NCBI RefSeq assembly: GCF_003173735.1
Contig: NZ_CP029551.1
Span: forward strand, 4,107,001-4,171,000
Source: Methylobacterium radiodurans
GTDB taxonomy: Bacteria > Pseudomonadota > Alphaproteobacteria > Rhizobiales > Beijerinckiaceae
Direction of reading: 5' to 3'
DNA length: 64,000 nucleotides
The position numbers and the translations under genes were made by a program. The notes under the pieces were generated by a model, which was not told the DNA's origin, did not search any database, and worked only from the letters and a program-made list of their open reading frames with translations. Of this stretch, positions 53,028 to 62,127 are shown in pieces; the stretch's first letter is position 1, and every line of letters begins with the position of its first letter.

Positions 53028-54488
53028 CTACCTGCCTGCGAGGATCCGTCTCGCCTCGGCGTCCGACATGAGGCTCGCGCGCACTTCCTCCCGGCACTCC
53101 GCGTGCCAGGAGTTCCGGAACGCGGCGATCAGCCCTTCACCGAGACCGATCGACCATTCCGCAAGGGCCGGCGTCACGATCCGGTCGGCCCAGGGCTGTG
53201 GCGCGGCCCATGGCTTCGCGACGGCGTCTAGGCCAACCAGCATCCCGATCGGCGGCTCCAAGGGCAGCGCGATCCTTTCGGCCTCCCCCCGGGAGTGGAC
53301 GAGGGAGTTGCGGAGTTCCGTGAGCTTGCCCAGGCTCTCCAGGCGTTCCGCTTCCCACTGAGGACCGAACATTCCCTGCCCGACGACGCTCCAGCGCGTC
53401 TGAAGGGGCTTGTGCTCGAACCTGCTGCGGTCGGGCTTCCGAACGTAGGGCGGTATCGCGCTTCCCCAGCTTTCGCCTCCGGACCGGGCGAGGAAGAAGC
53501 CGACCGCGTTGATGAACGCATCCAGGGCACAGACGACCTGAATGACGGTGGCCGGGGGAAACCCGGTGCCTTTCGGTGCCGCGCGGGCCGCCTCCAGTAT
53601 CTCCCTGGCGGCGCGCATGGCCCTGGCGCTTCGGTTGGGGACCATGACGATGCGGTAGCGACCGCCCTCGACGCTGACGCCGACCCAGTTCCGGCATTCA
53701 CCGGCCGGCCCGGGAAGCTCCATCATGGCCTCAATACCCGAGAGTTCGGCGGACCCCCACGAATTCCGGGGCGAACCGTGACGGTCGAGGGGCATGCGAG
53801 GGATCTGCACCTGGAACTCGTCCGGGATCCCGTCGTCCCCCTCATGGCACACGATGCAGCCCCGAGCCTCACCGCAATCGCACCCGGGGCCCGTCACCGG
53901 CGCCGGAGGCACGACGGCGAGCTGACCGATCCGTTCGAACAAGGCCGCCAGGCGCGCGCGGCTTTTCGGATCCGGGAACGAGGCCACGACCTTGGCGGCC
54001 TTCGCCGCGGCGCCTGCGGCCGAGGCGACCAGGCGGGCCTCGACGAAGACCGCTGCCGCAAGAAGGCAGGCCTCCAGGCGCTCCTTCTGGTCGGATGACC
54101 GCTCGGTGACGAACAGCAGCTTGCGCGCATAGGTGGCCGCACGCGTCAGGTCCTGGCATCGGAGGTGATGGTGGACCAGCGCGCGGTAGTTCTCCGCGCA
54201 GGAGGCCCAGGCCCCGGCCTCGCGTCGCAGTTCGGCGGCGAGAAGATGAAGGCTCGCGGCCGCTTCCATGTCCCTCCGCTTGGACAACGCCCGCGCCTCG
54301 ACGCTCAAGGCCGCCGCACGCGCCAAGCATTCCCTGGCCGTCGGCGAACCCGGATCGACCGTGGGCCAGGCAACATCGAGATCCGAGACCACGTACCAGC
54401 GCTCGGCGGTCGTATCCCGGGGATTCCGGGTGCCGGAAGGGCGAACCGGCTGGGGAACGCGTCTCGGTTCGATCGCCGCCTGACTCAT
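53028..54488 (-). CDS. Unknown protein with HEPN-like domain and Cys cluster
   Basis: A 486-residue protein with no named family that I recognise. Residues about 50-190 are helical and TPR-like ('AAASLHLLAAELRREAGAWA', 'NYRALVHHHLRCQDLTRAAT'). A zinc-finger-like cluster follows: C203, C205, C211, C214, H215. The C-terminal part has 'IQVVCALDAFINAVGFFLAR' (about 316-335) and 'KLTELRNSLVHSRGEAE', giving R393-N-x3-H398, the R-x4-H motif of HEPN-type RNases. HEPN domains act in toxin-antitoxin, CRISPR and abortive-infection systems; that role here is only a hypothesis. It follows two unknown genes on the same strand. Confidence 0.7.
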   Translation of the reverse strand: MSQAAIEPRRVPQPVRPSGTRNPRDTTAERWYVVSDLDVAWPTVDPGSPTARECLARAAALSVEARALSKRRDMEAAASLHLLAAELRREAGAWASCAENYRALVHHHLRCQDLTRAATYARKLLFVTERSSDQKERLEACLLAAAVFVEARLVASAAGAAAKAAKVVASFPDPKSRARLAALFERIGQLAVVPPAPVTGPGCDCGEARGCIVCHEGDDGIPDEFQVQIPRMPLDRHGSPRNSWGSAELSGIEAMMELPGPAGECRNWVGVSVEGGRYRIVMVPNRSARAMRAAREILEAARAAPKGTGFPPATVIQVVCALDAFINAVGFFLARSGGESWGSAIPPYVRKPDRSRFEHKPLQTRWSVVGQGMFGPQWEAERLESLGKLTELRNSLVHSRGEAERIALPLEPPIGMLVGLDAVAKPWAAPQPWADRIVTPALAEWSIGLGEGLIAAFRNSWHAECREEVRASLMSDAEARRILAGR

Positions 54489-54600
54489 ACCCGGTTCCCC
54501 GCCCAGACGTCCTCGACGGCCAACAGAGACAATCCCGGTTACGAAACCTTGCTTCCGGAGGGCTCAGGGGATCCCTCACCCCGCCTCGTCGCAGCGAGGG

Positions 54601-54744
54601 TTAATCCTTCTTGCCTTCCCACGCGAGAACCGGCCGGGCGTCCGGCGCGAACACGCCGTACCTGCGGCCATGGCCGCCGACCCGTGTCTCGCGCATCCGT
54701 CTCGCAACGACATCAGTAGCCGCGGGTGGGTATGGTCGCGTCAT
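54601..54744 (-). CDS. Small hypothetical protein (47 aa) in the unknown cluster
   Basis: A 47-codon frame with an AAGGA ribosome site 5 bases before its ATG. The ATG lies inside the 3' end of the 272-residue gene (32-base overlap). The product is basic ('DVVARRMRETRVGGHGRRYG', then 'VFAPDARPVLAWEGKKD'). No family is recognised. Position between the two larger unknown genes suggests co-expression. The 112 bases to the next gene hold nothing obvious. Confidence 0.4.
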   Translation of the reverse strand: MTRPYPPAATDVVARRMRETRVGGHGRRYGVFAPDARPVLAWEGKKD

Positions 54745-55531
54745 CGGGTCCTTCCGCCCGGGCGCCGTCCTCGTCGTTATCGACACGCAGGTCCAACCAC
54801 GTCGCCAGATCCCGCGGACGGAGGACCGGTACCGAGCCGAGGGACCGATGGGCGGGAATGTCCGAACGGCCCGGGCCGGTCCCGATCGCCTCGCCGGCCG
54901 GATCGAAGACGGTGATGGGACCGACGTCCGGGGCGGACGATACGATCCTGCAAACCAGCTTCCTCGCCAGGGCGACGAGGTGTTCCTCGAATGGCGATGC
55001 GTGTTCGCCGGGCTCGACGAGGATCTCCTTGACGCCGCGGTTCCTCCTCGTCGTGAGCCTGACCCATCCCGCGTCCCGGACCGCCCTTCCGGCGATTTGG
55101 TTGTGCCCGCCCCATCGAGGGTCATCCGGGTCGCCCCACGGGTCGTGCCGCGCGTCGACCTCGTACGCGCAGCCGTCGGGCAGGGCCGCGTCGGCTCCCC
55201 CTACCCCGGGTGCGATGACTGCGATCGCCTCGGCCTGGGCCACCACGACGGGGGCCATCTCGGGGACGATGAGGAAGGCATGGAAGCCCGTGCACGGACC
55301 GTTGGCGAGCACGCGGCCGTCCTCGTGGAGCCACCCGCCGCTCTCGGACAGGTTGCGCAGGACGCCGGTGTCGCTGACGCGTCCGATCGAGGGGGACCCA
55401 CATCCGCGGCGGCGCGGGGCGTACACGGTGAACCGCGGCGCGGAGGCCGGGCTTGCCTCCGTGGGATCGACCTCGTCCCGTGGCGCACCGGCGGGGGGCA
55501 CGAGGTGCCCAAGCTCTGAAAGGTCGGCCAT
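54713..55531 (-). CDS. Unknown protein (272 aa) of the HEPN-like cluster
   Basis: A 272-residue protein that I cannot place in a family. The start has a ribosome site (AGAGGGA). The first 35 residues are Pro/Ala-rich. Then come a Gly/Ser-rich segment ('RGCGSPSIGRVSDTGVLRNL'), a hydrophobic beta-like core ('GFHAFLIVPEMAPVVVAQAE', 'AIAVIAPGVG') and a charged C-terminal half ('RNRGVKEILVEPGEHASPFE'). No membrane segment is seen. It is the first gene of a three-gene minus-strand run ending with the HEPN-like protein. Confidence 0.6.
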   Translation of the reverse strand: MADLSELGHLVPPAGAPRDEVDPTEASPASAPRFTVYAPRRRGCGSPSIGRVSDTGVLRNLSESGGWLHEDGRVLANGPCTGFHAFLIVPEMAPVVVAQAEAIAVIAPGVGGADAALPDGCAYEVDARHDPWGDPDDPRWGGHNQIAGRAVRDAGWVRLTTRRNRGVKEILVEPGEHASPFEEHLVALARKLVCRIVSSAPDVGPITVFDPAGEAIGTGPGRSDIPAHRSLGSVPVLRPRDLATWLDLRVDNDEDGARAEGPDDATIPTRGY

Positions 55532-55918
55532 GAAGCGAATCCCTCTGTCTTCGTCGTGCTGACCGAGGATGCATCCTGCCTAAGCGTACCACCAGCGCCG
55601 CCCCGAGAGCGGTTGGTCCGGGCTCGCGCGTTCGCCCCGACGTCGACGCCACGCGGATTCGAGCAGCGCGCCTTGACCGCACCCTCCGGGAACTTATGGG
55701 ACGGCTCGATGGCCGTAATCGAAGGAGGAGGCGGTCAAGACGGAGCCGGCGCTGCAGGCTGGCTCGGAGCGCGCGTCGCAATCAAGCGAAGGCCATAAAA
55801 ACACAAAAAGAAGAAACCAAATTCGAGGATTTGGGGCCGGGGAAAATTACCTTAGGCTATCAATCTTGGCGGCGAACGCTCGCGTCCGCCGCTATGCTGA
55901 TCCCAGCAGTTCGTTGGC
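55532..55918. other. Intergenic stretch before the IS3 remnant
   Basis: About 390 bases. It should hold the promoter of the 272-residue gene. It becomes A-rich around 55790-55830. No gene is supported. Confidence 0.45.
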
Positions 55919-56157
55919 ATGGGCGTGCCGGGGATTCGCCGGCTCAAGCAGCTGGAGGACGAGAACAGCAAGCTCAAACGACTGGTGGCCGACCTAACGC
56001 TGGACCGCTCGATGCGTGCCGAAATGCGCTCAAGCGAAAGTGGTGAGGCCCGCTGCTCGCCGCGAGGTCGCCGGTCATCTGCAGGTGGCCAATGTCGTCA
56101 GCGAGCGTCGGGCCTGCCAAGCCACCGGCTTCGGCCGTTCGTCCCAGCGCTACAGGA
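55919..56157 (+). mobile_element. IS3-family transposase remnant
   Basis: The frame from 55919 encodes the end of IS3 OrfA ('RRLKQLEDENSKLKRLVADL', 'TLDRSM'). A second frame from about 56016 carries the start of OrfB ('VVRPAARREVAGHLQVANVV', 'SERRACQATGFGRSSQRYRK'). The 5' part of orfA and all of the OrfB catalytic DDE core are missing, and a stop lies four codons upstream of 55919. It ends abruptly where a TPR gene fragment begins, at about 56158. Confidence 0.8.
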
Positions 56158-56439
56158 AACGATCCGATCCTCAACAATGCACTCCGGATCAAGCCGGGGG
56201 ATGTACATATCCTAGATAGCTGCGCCCTGGTGCATCTAAAACCTGGCACGCATGACAGGGCGATCGCCGACTATTCCGCCGCCCTCGCAACAAAGGCGAA
56301 TAGCGCAAATGTGCTCCACGGACGTGGGATCGCCCGGCAGCGTAGCGGCGACAAGTTGGGCAGCGACGCCGACATGGCGCGCGCCAGAGCCATTCAGGCC
56401 GACATCGCACAGGTCTATGCTGGCTACGGCGTCGAATAG
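56158..56439 (+). pseudogene. C-terminal fragment of a TPR protein
   Basis: About 93 codons of a tetratricopeptide-repeat protein ('CALVHLKPGTHDRAIADYSA', 'ALATKANSANVLHGRGIARQ', 'RSGDKLGSDADMARARAIQA') ending in 'YAGYGVE', a common end of such proteins in Methylobacterium. The start is lost at the junction with the IS3 remnant. It is likely non-functional, unless translated from the upstream IS frame. Confidence 0.7.
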
Positions 56440-56480
56440 GATCCGACCCGGATCCGCAGGCGTGACTGGCAGGCCCCACG

Positions 56481-58610
56481 ATGACTCGCCCGATCCCGGA
56501 CAACCTCGAGACCAAAACCGGATCCTACTTCCTGTGGACGTTCCTGCCGATCCTGCCACCCGGGGATCCCCGCTGGGAGCGATGCAGCTTCGTCGCAGGC
56601 AGGTCGACGGCCGACGGTCGGGGCCACGGCGCGAGCTGGGAGGTCAAGGACGGCCGGCTCTACCTGAAGCGTTTCGGTGGAGCTGTCCCTGCTGACGATC
56701 CACACCACCAGTATCGGAAATTCCTGGACGGCGCGCCGGAGGGCAAGATCCAGGTCGGCATGCCTGACGTACACGAGACCGACGAGCCCATCTTCGCCAC
56801 CTGGGTGACGGCCGACCTCAACTGCGCCTCCTGGGAACGCCTGGACAGATCGTCGGGCCACGATCTTCCGAGGGCATTCCGCCTGTTCAGGATCGAGCGC
56901 GGTCACGTCGTCGCCCAGGCTGCGGTGGACAATCGTATCCATCGAGCCGAGACGGAGTTCCGGGGCGCAAAAGCGGTGCTGGACGCCGAGGCAGCGGAGG
57001 GCGGCGCCCAGGAGACAGGGAACAAGTGCGTTCCAGGTCTGGCGGAAGCCCTGGCCGACGTGGGCGATGCGGCCGACCTGCGCCCCTTGGCCCGCCTGCT
57101 GTGGCGGGTGGGCCGGCCGGACTTGGCGGAGCTGATGGCCGGGTTCGTCACCAGTAGCGATGCAGACGTGCGCAGATGGATCGCCTACGCGCTCGGCCGC
57201 ATCGGTACGGATGCCGCCCCTGCGGTTCCCATGCTGACGGAGGCCCTGGAGACCACTCAGAACACCGGTGGCCTGGAGGCCGTCGCCTACGCATTGGCGA
57301 GCATCGGGTTGCCTGCGGCTTCCACGCTCCCGACCATGATCGCGGCGATCGAGGCGCGGTGCGGGCTCAACGCGAACAGGCAGATCCTGCTTCTTGTCGA
57401 TCAGTTGCACGCGGCGGGGGAGGGCTCGATCCGCGCGTTGATTGACGGGCTGCTCGTGGCCCAGGGTGGCAGCACCCAGTACCGCATCGCTCATGCGCTC
57501 GGTCAGTTGGGATCGGTGGCTGTGTTGCCGCTGGCCAATGCCTTCGTCGCAGCCGGGACCGACACGCAACGCGCCGCCCTCGCTCGTGCCCTAGGCCTCG
57601 TCGGCCGAGATGCGAGCCCGGCCGTGCCCTTGCTTCTCGGCGGTCTCGAGCGCCTCCAGGTCGACGAAGACCGAGCGATCTTCGCCGAGGCGCTTAAGAC
57701 GATCGGCTTGCGTTCGAACACCTCGCTCCCGCGGCTCCGCACCGCCTTCCAGTCCGCACGGGGGCAACACGCCCTGCGCCAAATCGCGGGCGCCATCGCG
57801 AGCCTCGGACCCGATGCCGTGGATGCCCTCGTCGAGGAATTCGAGGCCGCCGACGGTGCGGTGGCGCGGACCGAACTCGCCAGGGCCATGGGTGAGCTTG
57901 GCCCAGCCGCAATACGGGCCGTGGCCTGCCTTGCGGAAGCTGCAGAAAACTCATCCGACGGGACCTTGGTCGGGGAGGTGGCCGACGCCTTGCGGAAAAT
58001 CGGGGCTCCCGCCGACCTCCTCGCAACGATTCAAACCGCTGCTTTGAAGCATGGGCGGAGTGGATACGGAACGGACGGCATCCTCACGACCATGCGCCCA
58101 GGCATCGTACCCTCGCCGGAAGCGATCTGTGACCTCGTGGACATGCTCGTCACGCACGGGATGGATCCCTCGGGACGACACCTCACGACCCTTCTCGGTG
58201 CGATGGGAGCGGCTGCAGTTGAGCCGCTTCTTGCAGCACTCGGCCAAGCCGGGGAACCGCGCGCACGCTATGCCATCATCAACGCGCTGGGACGGATCGG
58301 TCCGCCGGCTGAGGCGGCTCTCGATACCGCGGTCCGAGAGCTGGCGGCGGCACAAGAGGACAGTGTCCGGCTGCAGTTGGTCGACGACATACGACGCATC
58401 GGGCGACCAGGCCCAGAGCATCTCAATGATCTACTCGACGTGATGCGCTGCTCGACCTTCTTACCGATTTGGTGGCGGCTCGGGATCGTTCTCGCTGACA
58501 TGGGTGAGCCGGCAGTAGCGCCGCTTCTAAAATTGCTGAAGGAGACACAGGATAACGGCCGGCGGCGAGCCGTTGCTAATGCCCTATCCCAGTTCGGCAT
58601 TGCAAATTGA
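56481..58610 (+). CDS. HEAT-repeat protein
   Basis: A 709-residue protein. Residues 1-170 are a non-repeat N-domain ('SYFLWTFLPILPPGDPRWER', 'ASWEVKDGRLYLKRFGGAVP'). From about 190 to the end are HEAT-type helical repeats ('ADVRRWIAYALGRIGTDAAP', 'AVPMLTEALETTQNTGGLEA', 'ARYAIINALGRIGPPAEAAL'). HEAT arrays bind proteins or nucleic acids; no function can be assigned. No signal peptide or membrane segment is seen. The gene stands alone on the plus strand, 41 bases after the TPR fragment. Confidence 0.8.
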   Translation: MTRPIPDNLETKTGSYFLWTFLPILPPGDPRWERCSFVAGRSTADGRGHGASWEVKDGRLYLKRFGGAVPADDPHHQYRKFLDGAPEGKIQVGMPDVHETDEPIFATWVTADLNCASWERLDRSSGHDLPRAFRLFRIERGHVVAQAAVDNRIHRAETEFRGAKAVLDAEAAEGGAQETGNKCVPGLAEALADVGDAADLRPLARLLWRVGRPDLAELMAGFVTSSDADVRRWIAYALGRIGTDAAPAVPMLTEALETTQNTGGLEAVAYALASIGLPAASTLPTMIAAIEARCGLNANRQILLLVDQLHAAGEGSIRALIDGLLVAQGGSTQYRIAHALGQLGSVAVLPLANAFVAAGTDTQRAALARALGLVGRDASPAVPLLLGGLERLQVDEDRAIFAEALKTIGLRSNTSLPRLRTAFQSARGQHALRQIAGAIASLGPDAVDALVEEFEAADGAVARTELARAMGELGPAAIRAVACLAEAAENSSDGTLVGEVADALRKIGAPADLLATIQTAALKHGRSGYGTDGILTTMRPGIVPSPEAICDLVDMLVTHGMDPSGRHLTTLLGAMGAAAVEPLLAALGQAGEPRARYAIINALGRIGPPAEAALDTAVRELAAAQEDSVRLQLVDDIRRIGRPGPEHLNDLLDVMRCSTFLPIWWRLGIVLADMGEPAVAPLLKLLKETQDNGRRRAVANALSQFGIAN

Positions 58611-58977
58611 CTGACACCCGCATCGTCCGGTTCCTTGCGAGCCCTGGAAAGGGGCCGGTTACAGTCCAGAACCAAGGGGCAGCAATTGCCTGCAGGATAA
58701 TTATGCCCTTACGTGTGCCAATCTCAGGAATCAGCTGAGCCTCCTATTCTAACCTCGTCAAACGGTAGCTGCCGCAGATAGATAGACGACAAGTGTTTCC
58801 TAAGACGCCCCAGAGAATGAGAGAGATACGGCTGCCGTGATCGCCGCATAATTCCTATCTGATTGAGGCTAATTAGGTCGACAGGGGCCGAGCTTTATGC
58901 TTGTCTCTGTGAAGTTCCCGAGCTGGCAGATGTTGTGTCTCGGCGAGAGCCCCTAAGTGTGGGGCCGGAGAAGGGCG
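58611..58977. promoter_or_regulatory. A+T-richer intergenic region before the Cys-rich secreted protein
   Basis: About 370 bases with clearly lower G+C than the flagellar locus and no supported gene. It should contain the promoter of the downstream gene. I do not see a convincing terminator or operator. Confidence 0.45.
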
Positions 58978-60420
58978 ATGGGTGCGTATCTGGCGCGGGT
59001 CATGACCTGCGCGTCTCTCGTACTCGGCGTAATCGTTGGTAGCGGCACCATTACGGTCGATGCGATGAGCATCGTGACCCGACGCGAAATCCGTGAACCA
59101 CCGGAATGGAAGGGCACACTGGAAAAGCCAGACTCTTCTGTTTGTCCGTCAAATTTTACCAATCCTCGCAATGCACCGTTCATCTTTAAGTGCAAGGCCG
59201 CCATTATCGGCAACGTCGAAAACGTCAACGCTTTTACTCCGGGACCATGGGAAGATAAAGGTGATTTAGATTGGGCTTTTCTTCGTCAGTACTGGCGGAC
59301 CGGAAAGCATTTTTACTTTAGCGCTACACAATGCGACGGAGGGCAAGCCAAAATCGCAGATGCGGGCGCGAAAATGGAGGCCGAGCAATGGGCAAGGAAG
59401 CGTGTCACCCGCTGGAATAATGAACTCGGCAGAAGCAAGTTCAGGCCGTTCTTGGAATTTCGACAGTTAAAGGTCGAGTACTCATGCATACCCGGTGTTT
59501 TATCAAATCCGGGACCTACAGCTGAGGAGCGAGAGGATGAGGAGGCCGAGGGGAAGGCCAATGACATTGCCGACGCCAAAGAGGCGAAGGAGCGTAGCCA
59601 AGCAGCAAATGCCGTGAAATTCCAAATCACCAGCAACGATAAGAAGAAGATACGGATTGCTTTTTATTCCACAGCTCGCCGAAACGCGTGGCCTTCCTTT
59701 GACAGATCCTACATCGTAGATGCATATGATACAAAAGATTACAATTATCCACTCTCCTGTATTCGAGGCGAGCAAATATGCTACGGAGCCTGGCGTGAGG
59801 ACGATCGATCCATCTATTGGGGCGTTGGGTACAACAATGAAAAATCGTGCACTAACTGCTGTACGACATGCGGCAGCGGCACTAAAATTGTCAGCCTCCA
59901 AGCAGGACCGGACGGACCTCCTCCTAACAGCCTTACTGTACGGATGAGGAGCTTGGATCCTCGCAGAGTACAAGTGGAGTTCTACTCGCAATCGTACAGG
60001 AGAGCTTGGCCTGGAGGTAGCAAGGCCTACACCTTGGCTGACTCCGAGTTTCACGAATACAACATCAATTGCCAGAAAGGCGAGAAAATCTGTTACGGTG
60101 CGTGGCGTGAGGGCAATTCCAATTCATATTGGGGGGTCGGCATGAACGACCACGACGGATGCACGAATTGTTGCATGACGTGCGGTACCGGCACCCATTC
60201 GCATACGCTTCAGCCAGGGAGCAACTCCCCGGGTGGCGGCTCAGGTGTAGGTTCGGGCGTCTCGGAGGCAATCGGCGCTGGTATCGCCATCGGCTCGGCC
60301 CTTGGCGGCATCATCAGTCGCGGCGGCGGAGGTGGTGGAACAGTCATACGGCGACCCAATCCCCCGAATTACAGCGGAGACTACCAGCCCGGGCGTAGCG
60401 GGATTTCCGGAGGCCGTTGA
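58978..60420 (+). CDS. Secreted protein with two copies of a six-cysteine domain, low G+C
   Basis: A 480-residue protein with an N-terminal signal or anchor (residues about 5-28). A first part with its own cysteines (about 40-175) and an acidic linker (183-207) are followed by two copies of one domain (about 214-303 and 319-406). Each copy has six cysteines in the same places (C261, 268, 291, 294, 295, 298 and C365, 372, 395, 398, 399, 402), around 'GEQICYGAWRE' / 'GEKICYGAWRE', 'YWGVG' and 'CTNCC-x2-C'. The tail has a glycine-zipper-like run (423-450) and a Gly-rich end. One 60-base block (59641-59700) is 47% G+C. Function unknown. ATG at 58978 has GGAG upstream. Confidence 0.75.
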   Translation: MGAYLARVMTCASLVLGVIVGSGTITVDAMSIVTRREIREPPEWKGTLEKPDSSVCPSNFTNPRNAPFIFKCKAAIIGNVENVNAFTPGPWEDKGDLDWAFLRQYWRTGKHFYFSATQCDGGQAKIADAGAKMEAEQWARKRVTRWNNELGRSKFRPFLEFRQLKVEYSCIPGVLSNPGPTAEEREDEEAEGKANDIADAKEAKERSQAANAVKFQITSNDKKKIRIAFYSTARRNAWPSFDRSYIVDAYDTKDYNYPLSCIRGEQICYGAWREDDRSIYWGVGYNNEKSCTNCCTTCGSGTKIVSLQAGPDGPPPNSLTVRMRSLDPRRVQVEFYSQSYRRAWPGGSKAYTLADSEFHEYNINCQKGEKICYGAWREGNSNSYWGVGMNDHDGCTNCCMTCGTGTHSHTLQPGSNSPGGGSGVGSGVSEAIGAGIAIGSALGGIISRGGGGGGTVIRRPNPPNYSGDYQPGRSGISGGR

Positions 60421-60431
60421 TGTGCTAGCTT

Positions 60432-61021
60432 CTAGTCAGCGCTGTCCATCAGCGCATCCAGCGCGAACTGCTCGTGGCGCTCACCGGCCGTCAGGACGGC
60501 CGTGATCGGCTTGCCACCGCCCTCGGCGCGTAGATGCAGCTTGGTCGAGAACCCGCCCTGGCTGCGCCCGAGCGCCTCGCCTACGCCCTCGACCGTCGCC
60601 TCACCCCCCGATGGCGCCGGACCGGCGTGCCCCGGCGGCGTGCTGGTGGGCACGTACCACCGTCGCGTCCACGAAATGCAGGTCCCAGTCGAGGTCCCCG
60701 CGCGCATCGGCCTGCGCCTGCAGCCGCTGCAGTACCCGGTCGAACACACCGGCCTTGCGCCAGCGGTAGAACCGGCTCGACACCGTGCCGACCGCACCAT
60801 AGCGCGCCGGCAGATCCTCCCAGGGTGCGCCGGTGCGCAGGATCCAGAGCATGCCGTTGAAGACTTGACGATGATCCTCCGCAGGCCGGCCCGTGCGCGG
60901 CTTCTGCGGAGGCAGCAACGGGGCGATCCGCTCTCACTGCGCGTCGGTCAGTTCAAAGCGTCGCATCCAGCCCAAATGGGCCTGACTACCCCACCTGTGA
61001 ACCCCTTTGCAGAGACGCCCT
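60432..61021 (-). mobile_element. IS5-family element remnant with nonsense mutation
   Basis: The transposase starts at about 60966 ('MRRFELTDAQ'), then a TGA replaces the expected Trp, and the frame continues 'ERIAPLLPPQKPRTGRPAED', 'GMLWILRTGAPWEDLPARYG', 'FVDATVVRAHQHAAGA' (first catalytic Asp). A frame change then leads to 'GFSTKLHLRAEGGGKPITAV', 'LTAGERHEQFALDALMDSAD'. It stops before the second catalytic Asp. The outer end near 61021 reads TAGGGCGTCTCTGC on the minus strand. The element is inactive. Confidence 0.85.
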
Positions 61022-61207
61022 AGGCGCCGACGCCAAGCCTTTTCCCGTATCGGTCCCTGAGGGGCGGCCCCATGTCCCGGAACGAGCCCCCGCGCGCATG
61101 GGCCGGCTTCAGCGCGGCGATCCCGGTTCGCAGCGACACACCGCCCTCCCCTTTGCGACTGAAAACGAATCGCTATCCTCGACCTGCCTTGCCTCGTCAG
61201 GAATGCA

Positions 61208-61606
61208 ATGACCGACCGCGAAATCATGGATCGTGGCCCGCCGAAGCCGCCCTTCGGACAGACCTGCAACGGATGCGGCTACTGCTGCGCCGTTGAGCCC
61301 TGCAAGATCGCCCTGGAATACATCTCTCCCGAGATCGCCACGCCCTGCCCCGCGCTGGAGTTCGAGGGTGGCCGCTTCCACTGCGGGATGGTACGGCGGC
61401 CCGGCCGATACATGGCGCTGCCGAATGACTGGGCGGACGAACTTCTCGGACCCTTGTTCGCCCGGATGCTGGCGGTGGGCCGGGGATGCGACGCTGACGA
61501 TCCGGGGCCGTCCGGGATCTTGAACGGTGCGTATAGGGACCGGGGCGTGACATCTCCGAGCGTCACGGACCCCGACGGCTTGCCCGACCATCATGTTGTC
61601 CGATGA
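61208..61606 (+). CDS. YkgJ-like cysteine-cluster protein
   Basis: A 132-residue protein with the cluster C20-x2-C23-x2-C26-C27 ('QTCNGCGYCCAVEPCKIALE') and further cysteines C32, C47 ('TPCPALEFEGG'), C59 and C94. This matches the YkgJ-like (CxxCxxCC) family, which is thought to bind zinc or an iron-sulfur cluster; the reaction is unknown. It stands alone; 187 bases separate it from the IS5 remnant end. Confidence 0.8.
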   Translation: MTDREIMDRGPPKPPFGQTCNGCGYCCAVEPCKIALEYISPEIATPCPALEFEGGRFHCGMVRRPGRYMALPNDWADELLGPLFARMLAVGRGCDADDPGPSGILNGAYRDRGVTSPSVTDPDGLPDHHVVR

Positions 61607-61731
61607 CGGGCCACGAGCCCGGGGCGATGATTGTGATCGAGGCCGATGTATCCTATTGCTGCAGCCGGCAAGCCGCACTTGAGCATGCCTGACAATGGTT
61701 CCGCGTTTATTTGAGAGGTGACCACCGAGCG

Positions 61732-62127
61732 ATGAGCATCCGGTACTTCCTGGGAGTCGTCGACGAGACCGCCAATGCTTACCTGGCCGAGACCGCAGAG
61801 GGCGGGTTCGTGCTCGCCAAGGCCGAGGAGGTCGACCTGGACACGGCCCGCGGACGGGCCGTCGGGCGCGCCCGCATCGTCCACGACGCGGACGTGTTCA
61901 GCGTGATCGACGGTTTCGGCGACCCCATCTGCACGGTCGAGGATCGGACGCAGGCCGAGGATGCCCTGCAGGGGATCGGATACCGCAGCATCGAGTGTAC
62001 GGGCAGGCTCTACCGATTCGCGGGGGCGCACGGCTGCACCGGACACTGGCTTCTCTCGGCCTGTCGTCACGACGCCGACGGCCTGCTCGACCTTGCGGAT
62101 GATCATGCGTCCGATCTGACGCGGTGA
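61732..62127 (+). CDS. Hypothetical protein (131 aa)
   Basis: A 131-residue protein I do not recognise. It is mixed alpha/beta ('MSIRYFLGVVDETANAYLAE', 'GGFVLAKAEEVDLDTARGRA', 'DVFSVIDGFGDPICTVEDRT') with two cysteines near the end. Codon use fits the genome, so it is probably real. The ATG at 61732 is preferred to an in-frame TTG at 61711. Confidence 0.6.
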   Translation: MSIRYFLGVVDETANAYLAETAEGGFVLAKAEEVDLDTARGRAVGRARIVHDADVFSVIDGFGDPICTVEDRTQAEDALQGIGYRSIECTGRLYRFAGAHGCTGHWLLSACRHDADGLLDLADDHASDLTR

